The position numbers and the translations under genes are program-made. Under the pieces are notes generated by a model that was not told the origin of the DNA, searched no databases, and saw only the letters and a program-made list of their open reading frames with translations. From positions 1 through 64,000 of the forward strand of contig DASZNF010000078.1 of the NCBI GenBank assembly GCA_035551355.1: DNA of 64,000 nucleotides, in the 5' to 3' direction. The DNA is from DATATV01 sp035551355. GTDB taxonomy: Bacteria > Actinomycetota > Actinomycetes > Mycobacteriales > Pseudonocardiaceae. Positions 8,918 through 17,359 of this stretch are shown in pieces. Position 1 is the stretch's first letter; every line of letters begins with the position of its first letter.

Positions 8918-9058
8918 GTGACCCACCCGGCCTACTCGATCTACGTGTTCCGCGGCCCGGACGGCGTGCGCTCGGCCGAGGAGTTCCGCGACGCGGTCCG
9001 CGCGGTGCTGCCCGCCGACCGGACCAGCACCCCGGCCGCGCTGCCCTCCCCGGGCTGA
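8918..9058 (+). CDS. Possible small protein or gene remnant
   Basis: A 46-codon frame from GTG 8918, open further upstream to the SDR stop, with protein-like composition (AYSIYVFRGPDGVRSAEEFR, DAVRAVLPA). No ribosome site is clear and I recognise no family. It could be a small gene, or the tail of a decayed one. Confidence 0.25.
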   Translation: MTHPAYSIYVFRGPDGVRSAEEFRDAVRAVLPADRTSTPAALPSPG

Positions 9059-9071
9059 AACCCTTGGCCGC

Positions 9072-9884
9072 TCAGGGTTTGCGGGCCACCCCGGCGTAGC
9101 AGAAGCCGCGTTCCGGATCGGGCACCGGTTCACTGCCCGGTTCCGGCCGCCATTCCGGGGTGAACACCAGCCCCGGTGGAAGCAGTTCCCAGTCGCCGAA
9201 CAACACCTCGATTTCCGCGTGCGTGCGGTGGAAAACCGGGGTCTGGCTGTCTTTGTACAGCTCCCGGTACTGGCGCAGCCGGTCCGAGCCGCGGTCGGCG
9301 GTGCCGTGCGAGAGCACCAGGTAACTGCCCGGCACCACGGCATCCTGGAATCCGGCGACCACCCCGGCCGGGTCGTCGGCGTCGGACACGGAATGCAGCA
9401 GGGCCACCATCAGCACCGCGATGGGCTGGTCGAAATCCAGCAGCCCGCGGGTGATCGGATCACCGAGCACCGCGTCCCGGTCTCGCACGTCGGCCAGCAG
9501 CGCGCCCGCGGTTTCGTTGCGGGACAACAACATCCGGCTGTGCGACACGGCGACCGGCTCGTTGTCCACGTAGACGACGCGGGATTCCGGGGCCATTCGC
9601 TGCGCCACCTCGTGCACGTTGCCCACGGTCGGCACCCCGGAGCCGAGGTCGAGGAACTGTCGGATGCCCTTCTCGACGCAGAACCGCACGGCCCGGTTGA
9701 GAAATCCCCGGTTGAACCGGGCCGCGTCGCGCAGATTGGGCAGCAGTTCCAGGCCTTTGACAGCCAGTTCGCGGTCGATGGCGAAGTTGTGCGCGCCGTC
9801 GAGCAGAAAGTCGTAGACCCGGGCGATGTTGGCCCGGGTGATGTCGACCTCCGGTGGGACCCATTCCACGTCTCCGGCCAACAC
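9072..9884 (-). CDS. SAM-dependent methyltransferase, DUF574/Methyltransf_19 type
   Basis: A 270-residue protein from GTG 9884, which follows a GAGGGGG ribosome site; the frame is open to 9947. It has the family hallmarks of the actinobacterial Methyltransf_19 group: VDITRANIARVYDFLLDGAH near the N-terminus, the SAM motif FLDLGSGVPTVGNVHEVAQ, VVYVDNEPVAV, and LLHSVSDADDPA. The group is greatly expanded in actinomycetes and its substrates are mostly unknown. It is a single gene with no obvious partner. Confidence 0.88.
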   Translation of the reverse strand: MLAGDVEWVPPEVDITRANIARVYDFLLDGAHNFAIDRELAVKGLELLPNLRDAARFNRGFLNRAVRFCVEKGIRQFLDLGSGVPTVGNVHEVAQRMAPESRVVYVDNEPVAVSHSRMLLSRNETAGALLADVRDRDAVLGDPITRGLLDFDQPIAVLMVALLHSVSDADDPAGVVAGFQDAVVPGSYLVLSHGTADRGSDRLRQYRELYKDSQTPVFHRTHAEIEVLFGDWELLPPGLVFTPEWRPEPGSEPVPDPERGFCYAGVARKP

Positions 9885-9977
9885 AGCCCCCTCACCGCAA
9901 GATCGACTCCTACCTCCACCTTGCCATTCGTCTCGGCCACCGGGCAAGCGCGGGCGGCGAGCGTTTCACTGAGTGGA

Positions 9978-10589
9978 TCAGGGCGCGGGGTCGATGGAGT
10001 CCATCGCCCGATCCAGCACGGCCGCGAACGGCGCCGCGCCATCGCCCGCGGCCCAGGCCTCGGTGGCGGCGTCCAGGCAGCCCAGCATAGCCGCGATCAG
10101 CGTGGTGGGCCGGGGATCGGTCAGGTCGTGCGGATCGACGCCGAGCCTGCGGGCCACCTCCGGGCGCAGCAGTTTCTGCCAGCTGGCGGTTTTCTGGTGC
10201 CGGTGCGCGATGAGCACCGGGGTGGTGGTGACCAGCCGGATCAGCTTGAGCCTGCGCTCGGGATCGGTGTCGTGGTGGCTGACCAGTGGGGTCGCCGCGC
10301 GGCGCAGCGCCAGCCATGGCGATTCGTCGTCCGGGCGTTCGGTCAGCGCTTCGAGCAGTTGCTCGCCGATCACGGCGATCTCGTCCAGCAGCACGTCTTC
10401 CTTGGACGGGAAGTAGCGGAAGAAGGTGCTGCGGGAGATCTCGGCGACCGCGCAGATGTCGTCGATGGTGGTCTCCTCGTAGCCGCGATCGATGAACAGC
10501 TCGAACGCCATCTCCGACACCTGTGCCCGCATCGCCCGCCGGGCCAACGCCCGCGCGCCGGTGCGCTGCCCCCGTCCTGGTTCCACCAC
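9978..10589 (-). CDS. TetR family transcriptional regulator
   Basis: A 203-residue TetR protein. The DNA-binding domain spans about residues 20-65 (AFELFIDRGYEETTIDDICA, then EISRSTFFRYFPSKEDVL) and the rest is an all-helical ligand-binding domain. It is divergent from an SDR oxidoreductase gene with 89 bases between the starts, so it most likely controls that gene and itself. Confidence 0.9.
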   Translation of the reverse strand: MVEPGRGQRTGARALARRAMRAQVSEMAFELFIDRGYEETTIDDICAVAEISRSTFFRYFPSKEDVLLDEIAVIGEQLLEALTERPDDESPWLALRRAATPLVSHHDTDPERRLKLIRLVTTTPVLIAHRHQKTASWQKLLRPEVARRLGVDPHDLTDPRPTTLIAAMLGCLDAATEAWAAGDGAAPFAAVLDRAMDSIDPAP

Positions 10590-10612
10590 GCGCTCACGGT
10601 ACTACACTCCAC

Positions 10613-10633
10613 TTGTGGCACTCAGTTTCACAA
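10613..10633. promoter_or_regulatory. Candidate operator between TetR and SDR genes
   Basis: Inverted repeat TTGTG-N11-CACAA in the 89-base divergent region. Position and symmetry suit the neighbouring TetR protein; short arms keep this tentative. Confidence 0.4.
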
Positions 10634-10678
10634 ACGAGAGTTCATCTCAGTAATCGACGGTTCCAGGAGGTCAGGCTC

Positions 10679-11509
10679 GTGGTCGCCAAGAAGGTTGTTG
10701 TCATCACCGGGGCCAGCGACGGCATCGGCGCGGCCGCGGCCCGCGCACTCGCCGGTCATGGGCACGAGGTCGTGCTGGTCGGCCGGTCACCGCAGAAGAC
10801 CGCCCGGATCGCCGGCGAACTGCACGCGGATTCCTACGTCGCCGACTTCGCCGATCTCGGTGCGGTGCGCGAGCTGGCCACGAAGCTCCAGGCCGACCAT
10901 CCGCGCATCGACGTGCTGGCCAACAACGCGGGTGGGGTGTTCGGCAGTCCCCGCGCGCTCACCCCGGACGGCCACGAGATCACCTTCCAGGTGAATTACC
11001 TGGCCCCGTTCCTGCTCACCCGGCTGCTACTGGACCGGCTGCTGGAAGCGAACGCGACGGTCATCAACACCTCCAGCTCCGGCAACCGGATGGGCCGGGT
11101 CGACCTGGACAACCTCGACGGCGAACGGAAATTCCGCGCGGTGAACGCCTACACCAACGCCAAACTGGCGCAGATCCTGTTCACCAGGGAACTCGACCGC
11201 CGCTACGGCCCGCGCGGGCTGGCGAGCGTGACCTTCGATCCGGGCAACATCTCCTCCAACTTCGCCCGTGACCCGGACTCCGCGCTGCGCTGGATCCACC
11301 GGGTGCCGCTGGTCGAGCAGCTCGTCCTGCACAGCCCGGAGCGGGGCGCCGACACCCTGGTCCACCTGGCCGAGGGCAGCCCGGGCGCCGACTTCCCCAC
11401 CGGTGAGTACTTCACCAAGCGCAAGGTCGCCCGGGCCAACAAACAGGCCTACGACGCCGACCTCGCCGCCAAGCTCTGGGACAAATCAGAAGCAATGATC
11501 CGGTCCTAG
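10679..11509 (+). CDS. SDR family oxidoreductase
   Basis: A 276-residue short-chain dehydrogenase related to retinol/WW-domain-type reductases. TGASDGIG (residues 10-17) is the cofactor motif, NNAGG follows the second fold unit, and YTNAK holds the catalytic Tyr and Lys. The frame is open well upstream, but GTG 10679 follows AGGAGG (10665-10670) by eight bases. It faces the TetR regulator and probably is its target. Confidence 0.9.
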   Translation: MVAKKVVVITGASDGIGAAAARALAGHGHEVVLVGRSPQKTARIAGELHADSYVADFADLGAVRELATKLQADHPRIDVLANNAGGVFGSPRALTPDGHEITFQVNYLAPFLLTRLLLDRLLEANATVINTSSSGNRMGRVDLDNLDGERKFRAVNAYTNAKLAQILFTRELDRRYGPRGLASVTFDPGNISSNFARDPDSALRWIHRVPLVEQLVLHSPERGADTLVHLAEGSPGADFPTGEYFTKRKVARANKQAYDADLAAKLWDKSEAMIRS

Positions 11510-11512
11510 AGA

Positions 11513-13669
11513 TCACCGGATCAACGGGTCCCGGGGCAGGCCCAGGATGCGTTCGGCGATCTGGTTGCGAGTGATCTCCGAGGTGCCCCCGGCGATGGCC
11601 ATGCCCCGGGTGCCCAGCGTCATCAGGCCGGCGACCAGGCCGATGCCCTCGGCGATCGCGGTGTCCGGGCCGGCCAGGTCGGCGACCAGCGCGGCGGCAT
11701 GCAGGCCGTGTTCGGCCAGCACCAGCTTGGTGACGTTGCCCTCCGGCCCCGGCTCACCCCCGGACACCGCGCGCTCGGCCCGGCGCAGGTTCAGCAGGCG
11801 CAGCGCCTGTTCCTCGGCCAGGTGCCTGCCCACCCGGCCGGGGCCGTCGGGCAGCGCATGGCCGTGGGTGCGCAGCAGGGCCAGCAGGTCGTAGGCCCGG
11901 CCGCGATCGCTGGCCCCGCCGCCGATGCTGACCCGCTCGTTGCCCAGCGTGGCCCGGGCGACTTTCCAGCCCTGGTCCGGTTCGCCGACCACATCGGCGT
12001 CCGGCACGAACACGTCCTCGAAGAACACCTCGTTGAAGTCGGAGTCCCCGGTGATCTGCCGCAGCGGCCGGACCTGCACGCCCGGATCGGACATGTCCAG
12101 CACCACCATGGTGATCCCGGCGTGCTTGGGCGCGTCCGGGTTGGTGCGCACAGTGGCCAGTCCGCGCCGGCAGTGCTGGGCCCCGCTGGTCCACACCTTC
12201 TGCCCGTTGATCCGCCAGCCGCCGGGCTCGCGCACCGCGCGGGTGCGGATGCCTGCCGCGTCCGATCCGGCCTCGGGCTCGCTGAACAGCTGGCACCAGA
12301 TCTCCTCGCCGGCCAGAGCGAGCCGCACGAACCGGTCGATCTGGTCCTGAGTGCCGTGCTGGATCAGGGTGAGGATGTTCCAGCTGGTGATGCCCAGTTG
12401 CGGCCGTATCACCCCGGCCGCGGCGAACTCCTGGTCGATCACCAGCTGCACGCCCGCGCCGGCTTCCCGGCCCCACGGCTTGGGCCAGTGCGGTTGCAGG
12501 TAGCCGGTCTCGATCAGCCGGGTTCGCTGTTTCTCCTTGGGCAGCGCGGCGATCTCCTCGGCCAGCCCGCGGATCTCGGCCCGCTGGGCCTCGGCCTCGG
12601 GCGGCAGGTCCAGCACGGTGTCCCGGGTGACGCCGTCGGTGCGCAGCCGAGTGATGTCGGCGGCGGCCGCCCCGGGGGCGAACAGCGCGGCCAGCGCGGT
12701 GGCCCGGCGCACGAACAGGTGCCCGTCGTGTTCCCAGGTGAACCCGATGCCGCCGTGCACCTGGATGTTGAGCTGGGCGTTGCCGGTGTACGCGGGCAGG
12801 GCCAGGGTCAGCGCGGTGGCCGCGGCCAGGGTGAACTCCGGCTCCGGCGCGGTGGCCGCACGGGCGGCGTCCCACACCGCCGCGGTGCCCTGTTCGGCCG
12901 CCACCAGCATGTTCGCGCAGTGGTGCTTGACCGCCTGGAAGGTGCCGATGGTGCGGCCGAACTGGGTGCGCACCTTGGCGTACTCGGTGGCCGAATCCAC
13001 ACATTCCCGCGCACCGCCGGCCGCCTCGGCCGCCACCAGCGTGCGCAGCACGGCCTCGGCGTAGGGACGGGCGTCCGGCAGCAGCGCGGTGACCAGCGCC
13101 TGGTGGCACCGCACCCGGGCGACCCGCCGGGACGGGTCCAGGTTGCCCGGCACGTCGACCACCACCCCGGCCGCCGCGGTGTCCACCAGCACCAGGTCCT
13201 CGCCCGCGGCCAGCAGAAGCTGGCCGGCCAGGCCGCCGCCGAGTACGAGTCCGGCGTCGCCGTCGACCATCCCGTCGGCCACGGTCAGCTCGCCGTCCAG
13301 GCCCAGCGCGGCCGGGATGGTGCCGTCGGCCAGGCCGGGCAGCAGTTCGGCTCGCAGTTCGGCGCTGCCCCGCGCGGCCAGCACGGCCGAGGTGGCCATC
13401 GTGGGCAGGAACGGCCCGGGCGCCACCGCGCGGCCGAGTTCCTCAAGCACCACAACGAGTTCCGGTATCCCGCTGCCTCCGCCGCCGTGTTCCTCGGGCA
13501 GATGCAGGCCGAGCAGACCGAGCCCGGCGAACGCGGCCCAGAACTCCGGCAGCGGTTCGGTCGGCGCCTCCAGCAGCGCGCGGTTGGCCGCCCGGGCCTG
13601 GTGGTCGCGCAGGAACGCGCGGGTGGTCGTGGCCAGCTCGCGGTGTTCTTCGGTGATCGCGATGGACAT
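11513..13669 (-). CDS. Tandem-domain acyl-CoA dehydrogenase
   Basis: A 718-residue protein made of two acyl-CoA dehydrogenase units in one chain, like the long FadE proteins of mycobacteria. Unit one (about 1-370) ends with RTQFGRTIGTFQAVKHHCAN and QVHGGIGFTWEHDGHLF, the classic C-terminal helices. Unit two (about 375-718) carries SEPEAGSDAAG, INGQKVWTSGAQ and the end GTSEITRNQIAERILGLPRD. ATG 13669 has a GGAGGG site. It should use FAD to oxidise an acyl-CoA in lipid or sterol breakdown. No fadD or enoyl-CoA hydratase genes are nearby. Confidence 0.9.
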   Translation of the reverse strand: MSIAITEEHRELATTTRAFLRDHQARAANRALLEAPTEPLPEFWAAFAGLGLLGLHLPEEHGGGGSGIPELVVVLEELGRAVAPGPFLPTMATSAVLAARGSAELRAELLPGLADGTIPAALGLDGELTVADGMVDGDAGLVLGGGLAGQLLLAAGEDLVLVDTAAAGVVVDVPGNLDPSRRVARVRCHQALVTALLPDARPYAEAVLRTLVAAEAAGGARECVDSATEYAKVRTQFGRTIGTFQAVKHHCANMLVAAEQGTAAVWDAARAATAPEPEFTLAAATALTLALPAYTGNAQLNIQVHGGIGFTWEHDGHLFVRRATALAALFAPGAAAADITRLRTDGVTRDTVLDLPPEAEAQRAEIRGLAEEIAALPKEKQRTRLIETGYLQPHWPKPWGREAGAGVQLVIDQEFAAAGVIRPQLGITSWNILTLIQHGTQDQIDRFVRLALAGEEIWCQLFSEPEAGSDAAGIRTRAVREPGGWRINGQKVWTSGAQHCRRGLATVRTNPDAPKHAGITMVVLDMSDPGVQVRPLRQITGDSDFNEVFFEDVFVPDADVVGEPDQGWKVARATLGNERVSIGGGASDRGRAYDLLALLRTHGHALPDGPGRVGRHLAEEQALRLLNLRRAERAVSGGEPGPEGNVTKLVLAEHGLHAAALVADLAGPDTAIAEGIGLVAGLMTLGTRGMAIAGGTSEITRNQIAERILGLPRDPLIR

Positions 13670-13834
13670 GCGCCCTCCGTTGGTACTTACCCACCGACGC
13701 CCGCCCGGACCGCCGGTCTGCCGCCGGGCCAATCCTTCTCGCATCGGCCGCGCCGCGCAGCCCCCACCCGGGTCGGGCCGCTCGACCAGGCGTTACGGAC
13801 GGGCGGCGGCCACGGATCTGTGGGTTGCCACACC

Positions 13835-13872
13835 TTGCCGCCATATTTAGGTAAGCCTAAGCTAATCAACTT
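13835..13872 (+). promoter_or_regulatory. Promoter with an IdeR/DmdR-type iron box
   Basis: TTGCCG (13835-13840), 17 bases, TAAGCT (13858-13863), with the GTG of the CopD-like gene starting at 13873, about nine bases after the -10: probably leaderless. TTAGGTAAGCCTAAGCTAA (13847-13865) matches 16 of 19 bases of the DtxR/IdeR/DmdR consensus and covers the -10, so iron-loaded repressor would block the promoter. Confidence 0.75.
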
Positions 13873-15033
13873 GTGAGCGATCAGTGGACACCGATGGCCG
13901 CCGCGGCGGCGGCGAGCACGCCCGCGCCATGGCGAGTGCTGACCGAGTTCGGCTACTTCGTGGCGCTGTGCGCCGCGCTCGGCGCGACCCTGGGCTACCT
14001 GCTGGTCGTGCGGCCCGCGTTGCGCGCGGCACAAACGGACACGGAGACCGGACCGGTGCGGCAGCGGGCATCGGTCCTGCTGGCCTGGTCCGGAGTTCTG
14101 CTCGTGCTGGGCGGCTACGCGCAGCTGGCCGGGCGGGTCGCGCGGGCGGATTCCCCGGTGTCCTCCGGACCGGCGGCGGCCCCGTCCCGGATCGCGGCTT
14201 TCCTTGGCGTACCTGCGAAATCCGGCGCCTGGATCTCCTCGGGCCACCTGATCCTGGCCCAGAACCTGTGTTTCGCGGTCGCGGCGGTGCTGCTGCTCGC
14301 CCTGTTCATCCCCGCGATGCGAACTCGGCTCGGCCTGATCGCCGCGATCGCCGCGCCGGTGGCCGTCCTGGGCACGGTGGTCAACTCGGTGCCGACCGAT
14401 TTCGCCGCGGAGACAACGGATTCCACGCTGGACACCATCGCCACCCAACTGCACATCCTGGCCGGCTGCACCTGGCTGGGCGGCCTGGCCACGCTGACCC
14501 TGCTGGCCCGCGTCCGCCGCACCGTGGACGAGCGGGCCGGATTGTTGTTCGCCCGGATCTGGCAGCGGTTCAGCGCGGTCGCGCTGGTGTCCGTCGGCGC
14601 GGTGCTCACCTCCGGGGCCTGGCTGGCCTGGCGGCACGTGGGCAACGTGACACAGCTGTTCACCACCACCTACGGGCGGTTCCTGCTGGTCAAGTTGCTG
14701 CTGGTGGCCGTACTGGTCGCGGCCGGGGCCTACAACCAGTTCGTGCTCACCCCGAAGGTCACCCGGGCGCTGCGGGCCGGGGATCACCGGCGCGGCTTTT
14801 CGTTGATCCTGCGGCATTTCCCGGGCATGGTCGCGGTCGAGGCGGTGCTCGGCGCCGGGGTGCTGCTGATCGTGCCGTTCCTGTCCGGGTCGGCCCGCAA
14901 GCAGGCCGGCGATCTGGGCTCACCGGATTTCGACGCCGGAATCCTGGCCATCGGCGTGGTCCTGGTGGCCGGACTGGCCGCCTCGCTCTACACCACCCAC
15001 CGGGTGTCCAGCCTGCTCGCCCGGCAGAGCTGA
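13873..15033 (+). CDS. CopD-like polytopic membrane protein
   Basis: A 386-residue protein with about eight to nine membrane helices. The C-terminal part (HILAGCTWLGGLATLTLLAR to LLLVAVLVAAGAYNQFVLTP) resembles the copper resistance protein D domain, including the H of the ILAGCTWLGG helix. No ribosome site precedes GTG 13873 and a promoter ends just before it. The overlapping iron box suggests expression under iron limitation, which is unusual for a family usually linked to copper uptake. A role in metal acquisition is inference. Confidence 0.8.
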   Translation: MSDQWTPMAAAAAASTPAPWRVLTEFGYFVALCAALGATLGYLLVVRPALRAAQTDTETGPVRQRASVLLAWSGVLLVLGGYAQLAGRVARADSPVSSGPAAAPSRIAAFLGVPAKSGAWISSGHLILAQNLCFAVAAVLLLALFIPAMRTRLGLIAAIAAPVAVLGTVVNSVPTDFAAETTDSTLDTIATQLHILAGCTWLGGLATLTLLARVRRTVDERAGLLFARIWQRFSAVALVSVGAVLTSGAWLAWRHVGNVTQLFTTTYGRFLLVKLLLVAVLVAAGAYNQFVLTPKVTRALRAGDHRRGFSLILRHFPGMVAVEAVLGAGVLLIVPFLSGSARKQAGDLGSPDFDAGILAIGVVLVAGLAASLYTTHRVSSLLARQS

Positions 15034-15187
15034 GCAACCGAACGCATCGGCCAGAAAGGCTGTGGCGGCAAGGAAAGAGCGGGTGTCCGCGACCGGATCG
15101 TAAGCCACGCCCGGAGTCTGGCCGGGTATCGCGTTGGCGTGGGTGAAGCCGTGCTGGGCCCGGCCGTACCGCGAAACGGCGAATTCA
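15034..15187 (-). pseudogene. C-terminal fragment of a dienelactone hydrolase family protein
   Basis: On the minus strand the frame reads EFAVSRYGRAQHGFTHANAI, then GVAYDPVADTRSFLAATAFL and ADAFG. This matches the C-terminal end of dienelactone hydrolase family proteins, where HGFTH supplies the catalytic His. The N-terminal two thirds are missing: upstream sequence is the unrelated TetR gene. There is no start codon of its own, so I call a remnant. Confidence 0.55.
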
Positions 15188-15793
15188 CTTGCCGTGATTG
15201 GCCAGGAAGTCGGACACGATCCGGGCGCAGAACTCGTCGGAGTTGGGTCGCCGCAGGATCTGCGCGTTGAACAGCAGCGGCCCGATCAGCTGCGCGGCCA
15301 CCACATCGATGTCCACCTCGTCCCCGAGACAATCGCGCAGCAATGGATCGAACGGCGCCCGGCAGCGCTCGATCACCCGCTCCCACAACGTGCTCAGCTG
15401 TGCCGACTCACCGCCGCCGAGCCGGGCGCTCGCGGCCACCATCCAGATCATCGCGGTAGAACTGGGCGCGTTGTCGATCTGCGCCGCCTGCTCCCGGACC
15501 AGCGCCAGCAGCCGCTGCGCGGGCGTGCCTTCGGGCGGGGCGGCCAGCGGCGGCAGGGTGCGCTGGAAGGCCGCGGCCAGCACCTCGGTGATGGTCGGGA
15601 AATGCCGGTACAGCGTGGATCGCGCGACCCCGCTGCGCGCGGTGATCGCCTCGATGGTCACCTGCCCGATATCGCCTTGCAGGAGCAGTTCGGTGGCCGC
15701 GTCCAGGATCGCGGTCCGCGAGCGGTCCAGCCGCGGGTCACGGTGACGCGTATCTCGCTGCTGCGGGTCCCGGGCGGGTGTGACGGCGGACAT
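15185..15793 (-). CDS. TetR family transcriptional regulator
   Basis: A 202-residue TetR protein. The helix-turn-helix is at about residues 28-70 (AATELLLQGDIGQVTIEAIT, GVARSTLYRHFPTITEVL). It is divergent from a DHA2-type transporter gene, with a 35-base inverted repeat between the two starts, the standard layout of a repressor and its drug pump. Confidence 0.92.
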   Translation of the reverse strand: MSAVTPARDPQQRDTRHRDPRLDRSRTAILDAATELLLQGDIGQVTIEAITARSGVARSTLYRHFPTITEVLAAAFQRTLPPLAAPPEGTPAQRLLALVREQAAQIDNAPSSTAMIWMVAASARLGGGESAQLSTLWERVIERCRAPFDPLLRDCLGDEVDIDVVAAQLIGPLLFNAQILRRPNSDEFCARIVSDFLANHGK

Positions 15794-15798
15794 TCTGT

Positions 15799-15833
15799 GA
15801 AACTATCAGTCCTGTTCCGATACTGGTGGTTTC
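15799..15833. promoter_or_regulatory. Operator between TetR and MFS genes
   Basis: GAAACTATCAGT and ACTGGTGGTTTC form an inverted repeat (10 of 12 pairs) with an 11-base centre in the 72-base divergent region. It directly adjoins the TetR start and precedes the MFS ribosome site. Confidence 0.6.
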
Positions 15834-15865
15834 GTTTCCGTCGTGTCACCCAGGAGAGGAGAGGC

Positions 15866-17359
15866 GTGCGCACTGCCTGGACGGTCGGTGTGATGTGCAC
15901 CTGCGTCGGGCTGGTCCTGGCCATGGTCACCACCGTCAACACGGCGCTGCCCGTGCTGGCCGAGGCGCTGGGCGCGGGCCAGGCCCAGCAGACCTGGATC
16001 GTGGACGCCTACACCCTGGTGCTGGCCGCGCTGGTGCTGCCCGCGGGCGCGTTGGGCGACCGGTACGGGCGGCGGGGCGTGCTGATCATCGGGCTGGTGG
16101 TGTTCGCGCTGTCCTGCGCGGTGCCGCTGGTGGTCGACTCGGCCGGCTGGCTGATCGTGTCCCGGGCGGTCACCGGCCTGGGCGCGGCGCTGATCATGCC
16201 CGCCACCCTGTCCATCATCACCGCGAGTTTCCCGCCGGGCCGGCGCAGCCGGGCGATCGGCGTATGGGCCGCCATCGCCGGGCTCGGCGGACTGCTCGGG
16301 CTGGCGCTGGCCGGGCTGGAACTGCAGCGCTACTCCTGGCACGCGGTGTTCGTCGCGCCCGCGGTGCTGGCCGTGGTGCTGGCGGTGTGCGCGGCCACCG
16401 TGCCCACCTCCCGGGACCGCCAGGCCCGCCCACTTGACCCGCTGGGCACCGCACTGTCCGCGCTGTCGCTGGGCGTGCTGGTGTTCGGCATCCTGGAGTC
16501 GGCCGAGCACGGCTGGGACAGCCTGGAAGTGATCGGCTCGCTGGTCGCCGGGGTGCTGCTGGCCGCGCTGTTCGTCCGGGTCGAGTTGCGCCGCCGGTAC
16601 CCGCTGCTGGACGTGCGGCTGTTCGCCGACCGGATGTTCGCGGCCGGGTCGCTGTCGGTGACCCTGCAGTTCACCGCCGCCTTCGGCGCCCTCTACGGCC
16701 TGGCCCAGTACCTGCAGCTGGTGCAGGGCTACTCACCGCTGAAGTCCGGGCTGGCGCTGTGGCCGATCGCGGTGACCACCCTGCCGCTGGCGCTGGTCTC
16801 GGCCTGGCTGTCCGAGCGGTTCGGCATGCGCGTGGTCAGCTGCGTCGGCCTGCTGATCATCGTGACCGGCATGGTGCTGATCGGCCGGTTCGACCCGGGC
16901 ACCAGCTACTCGACGTTGGCCGTCGCGGTGGCCGTGCTGGGCGGCGGGCTCGGGCTGACCGCTCCCCCGGCCACCGCGGCCATCATCGACAGCGTGCCCG
17001 AGGACAAGTACGGAGTGGCCTCCGCGGTCAACGACGCCACCCGGGAAGTCGGTGCGGCGCTGGGCATCGCGCTGGCCGGCAGCGTGCTGACCGCCGGCTA
17101 CACGCACCGGATGACCGGGGCCACCGCGAGCCTGCCGCCGCTCGCCCGGGCGGCCGCGGACAACTCCATCGCCGCCGCCCTGCCGATCGCCCAGCGCCTC
17201 GGCGCGGCCGGACGCGGGCTGGCCACGGCCGCGCAGTCCGCGTTCAGCCACGGCATGTGGCTGTCCTGCCTGGTGCTGGCCGCGATCGTGTTCGCCGGGA
17301 TGCTCACGCTGCTGTGCCTGCGGCTGCCGCGCGCACGCCGGGACTCCGCGCCGCGCTGA
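15866..17359 (+). CDS. DHA2 family MFS transporter
   Basis: A 497-residue, 14-helix drug:H+ antiporter type protein. Motif A is PAGALGDRYGRRGVLIIG; the antiporter-type helix is reduced. GTG 15866 follows a purine-rich GGAGAGGAGAGG site; the frame is open further upstream but into the operator. Residues such as LDVRLFADRMFAAGSL and VPEDKYGVASAVNDATREVG are typical of DHA2 members. It is probably induced when the divergent TetR protein binds a ligand. Its end overlaps the convergent GAF regulator gene by 56 bases. Confidence 0.9.
   Translation: MRTAWTVGVMCTCVGLVLAMVTTVNTALPVLAEALGAGQAQQTWIVDAYTLVLAALVLPAGALGDRYGRRGVLIIGLVVFALSCAVPLVVDSAGWLIVSRAVTGLGAALIMPATLSIITASFPPGRRSRAIGVWAAIAGLGGLLGLALAGLELQRYSWHAVFVAPAVLAVVLAVCAATVPTSRDRQARPLDPLGTALSALSLGVLVFGILESAEHGWDSLEVIGSLVAGVLLAALFVRVELRRRYPLLDVRLFADRMFAAGSLSVTLQFTAAFGALYGLAQYLQLVQGYSPLKSGLALWPIAVTTLPLALVSAWLSERFGMRVVSCVGLLIIVTGMVLIGRFDPGTSYSTLAVAVAVLGGGLGLTAPPATAAIIDSVPEDKYGVASAVNDATREVGAALGIALAGSVLTAGYTHRMTGATASLPPLARAAADNSIAAALPIAQRLGAAGRGLATAAQSAFSHGMWLSCLVLAAIVFAGMLTLLCLRLPRARRDSAPR

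Noticed and set aside
11699..13876. 725-codon plus-strand frame opposite the acyl-CoA dehydrogenase
   Set aside because: Antisense shadow of a well-supported gene; low-complexity Gly/Arg/Gln/His composition.
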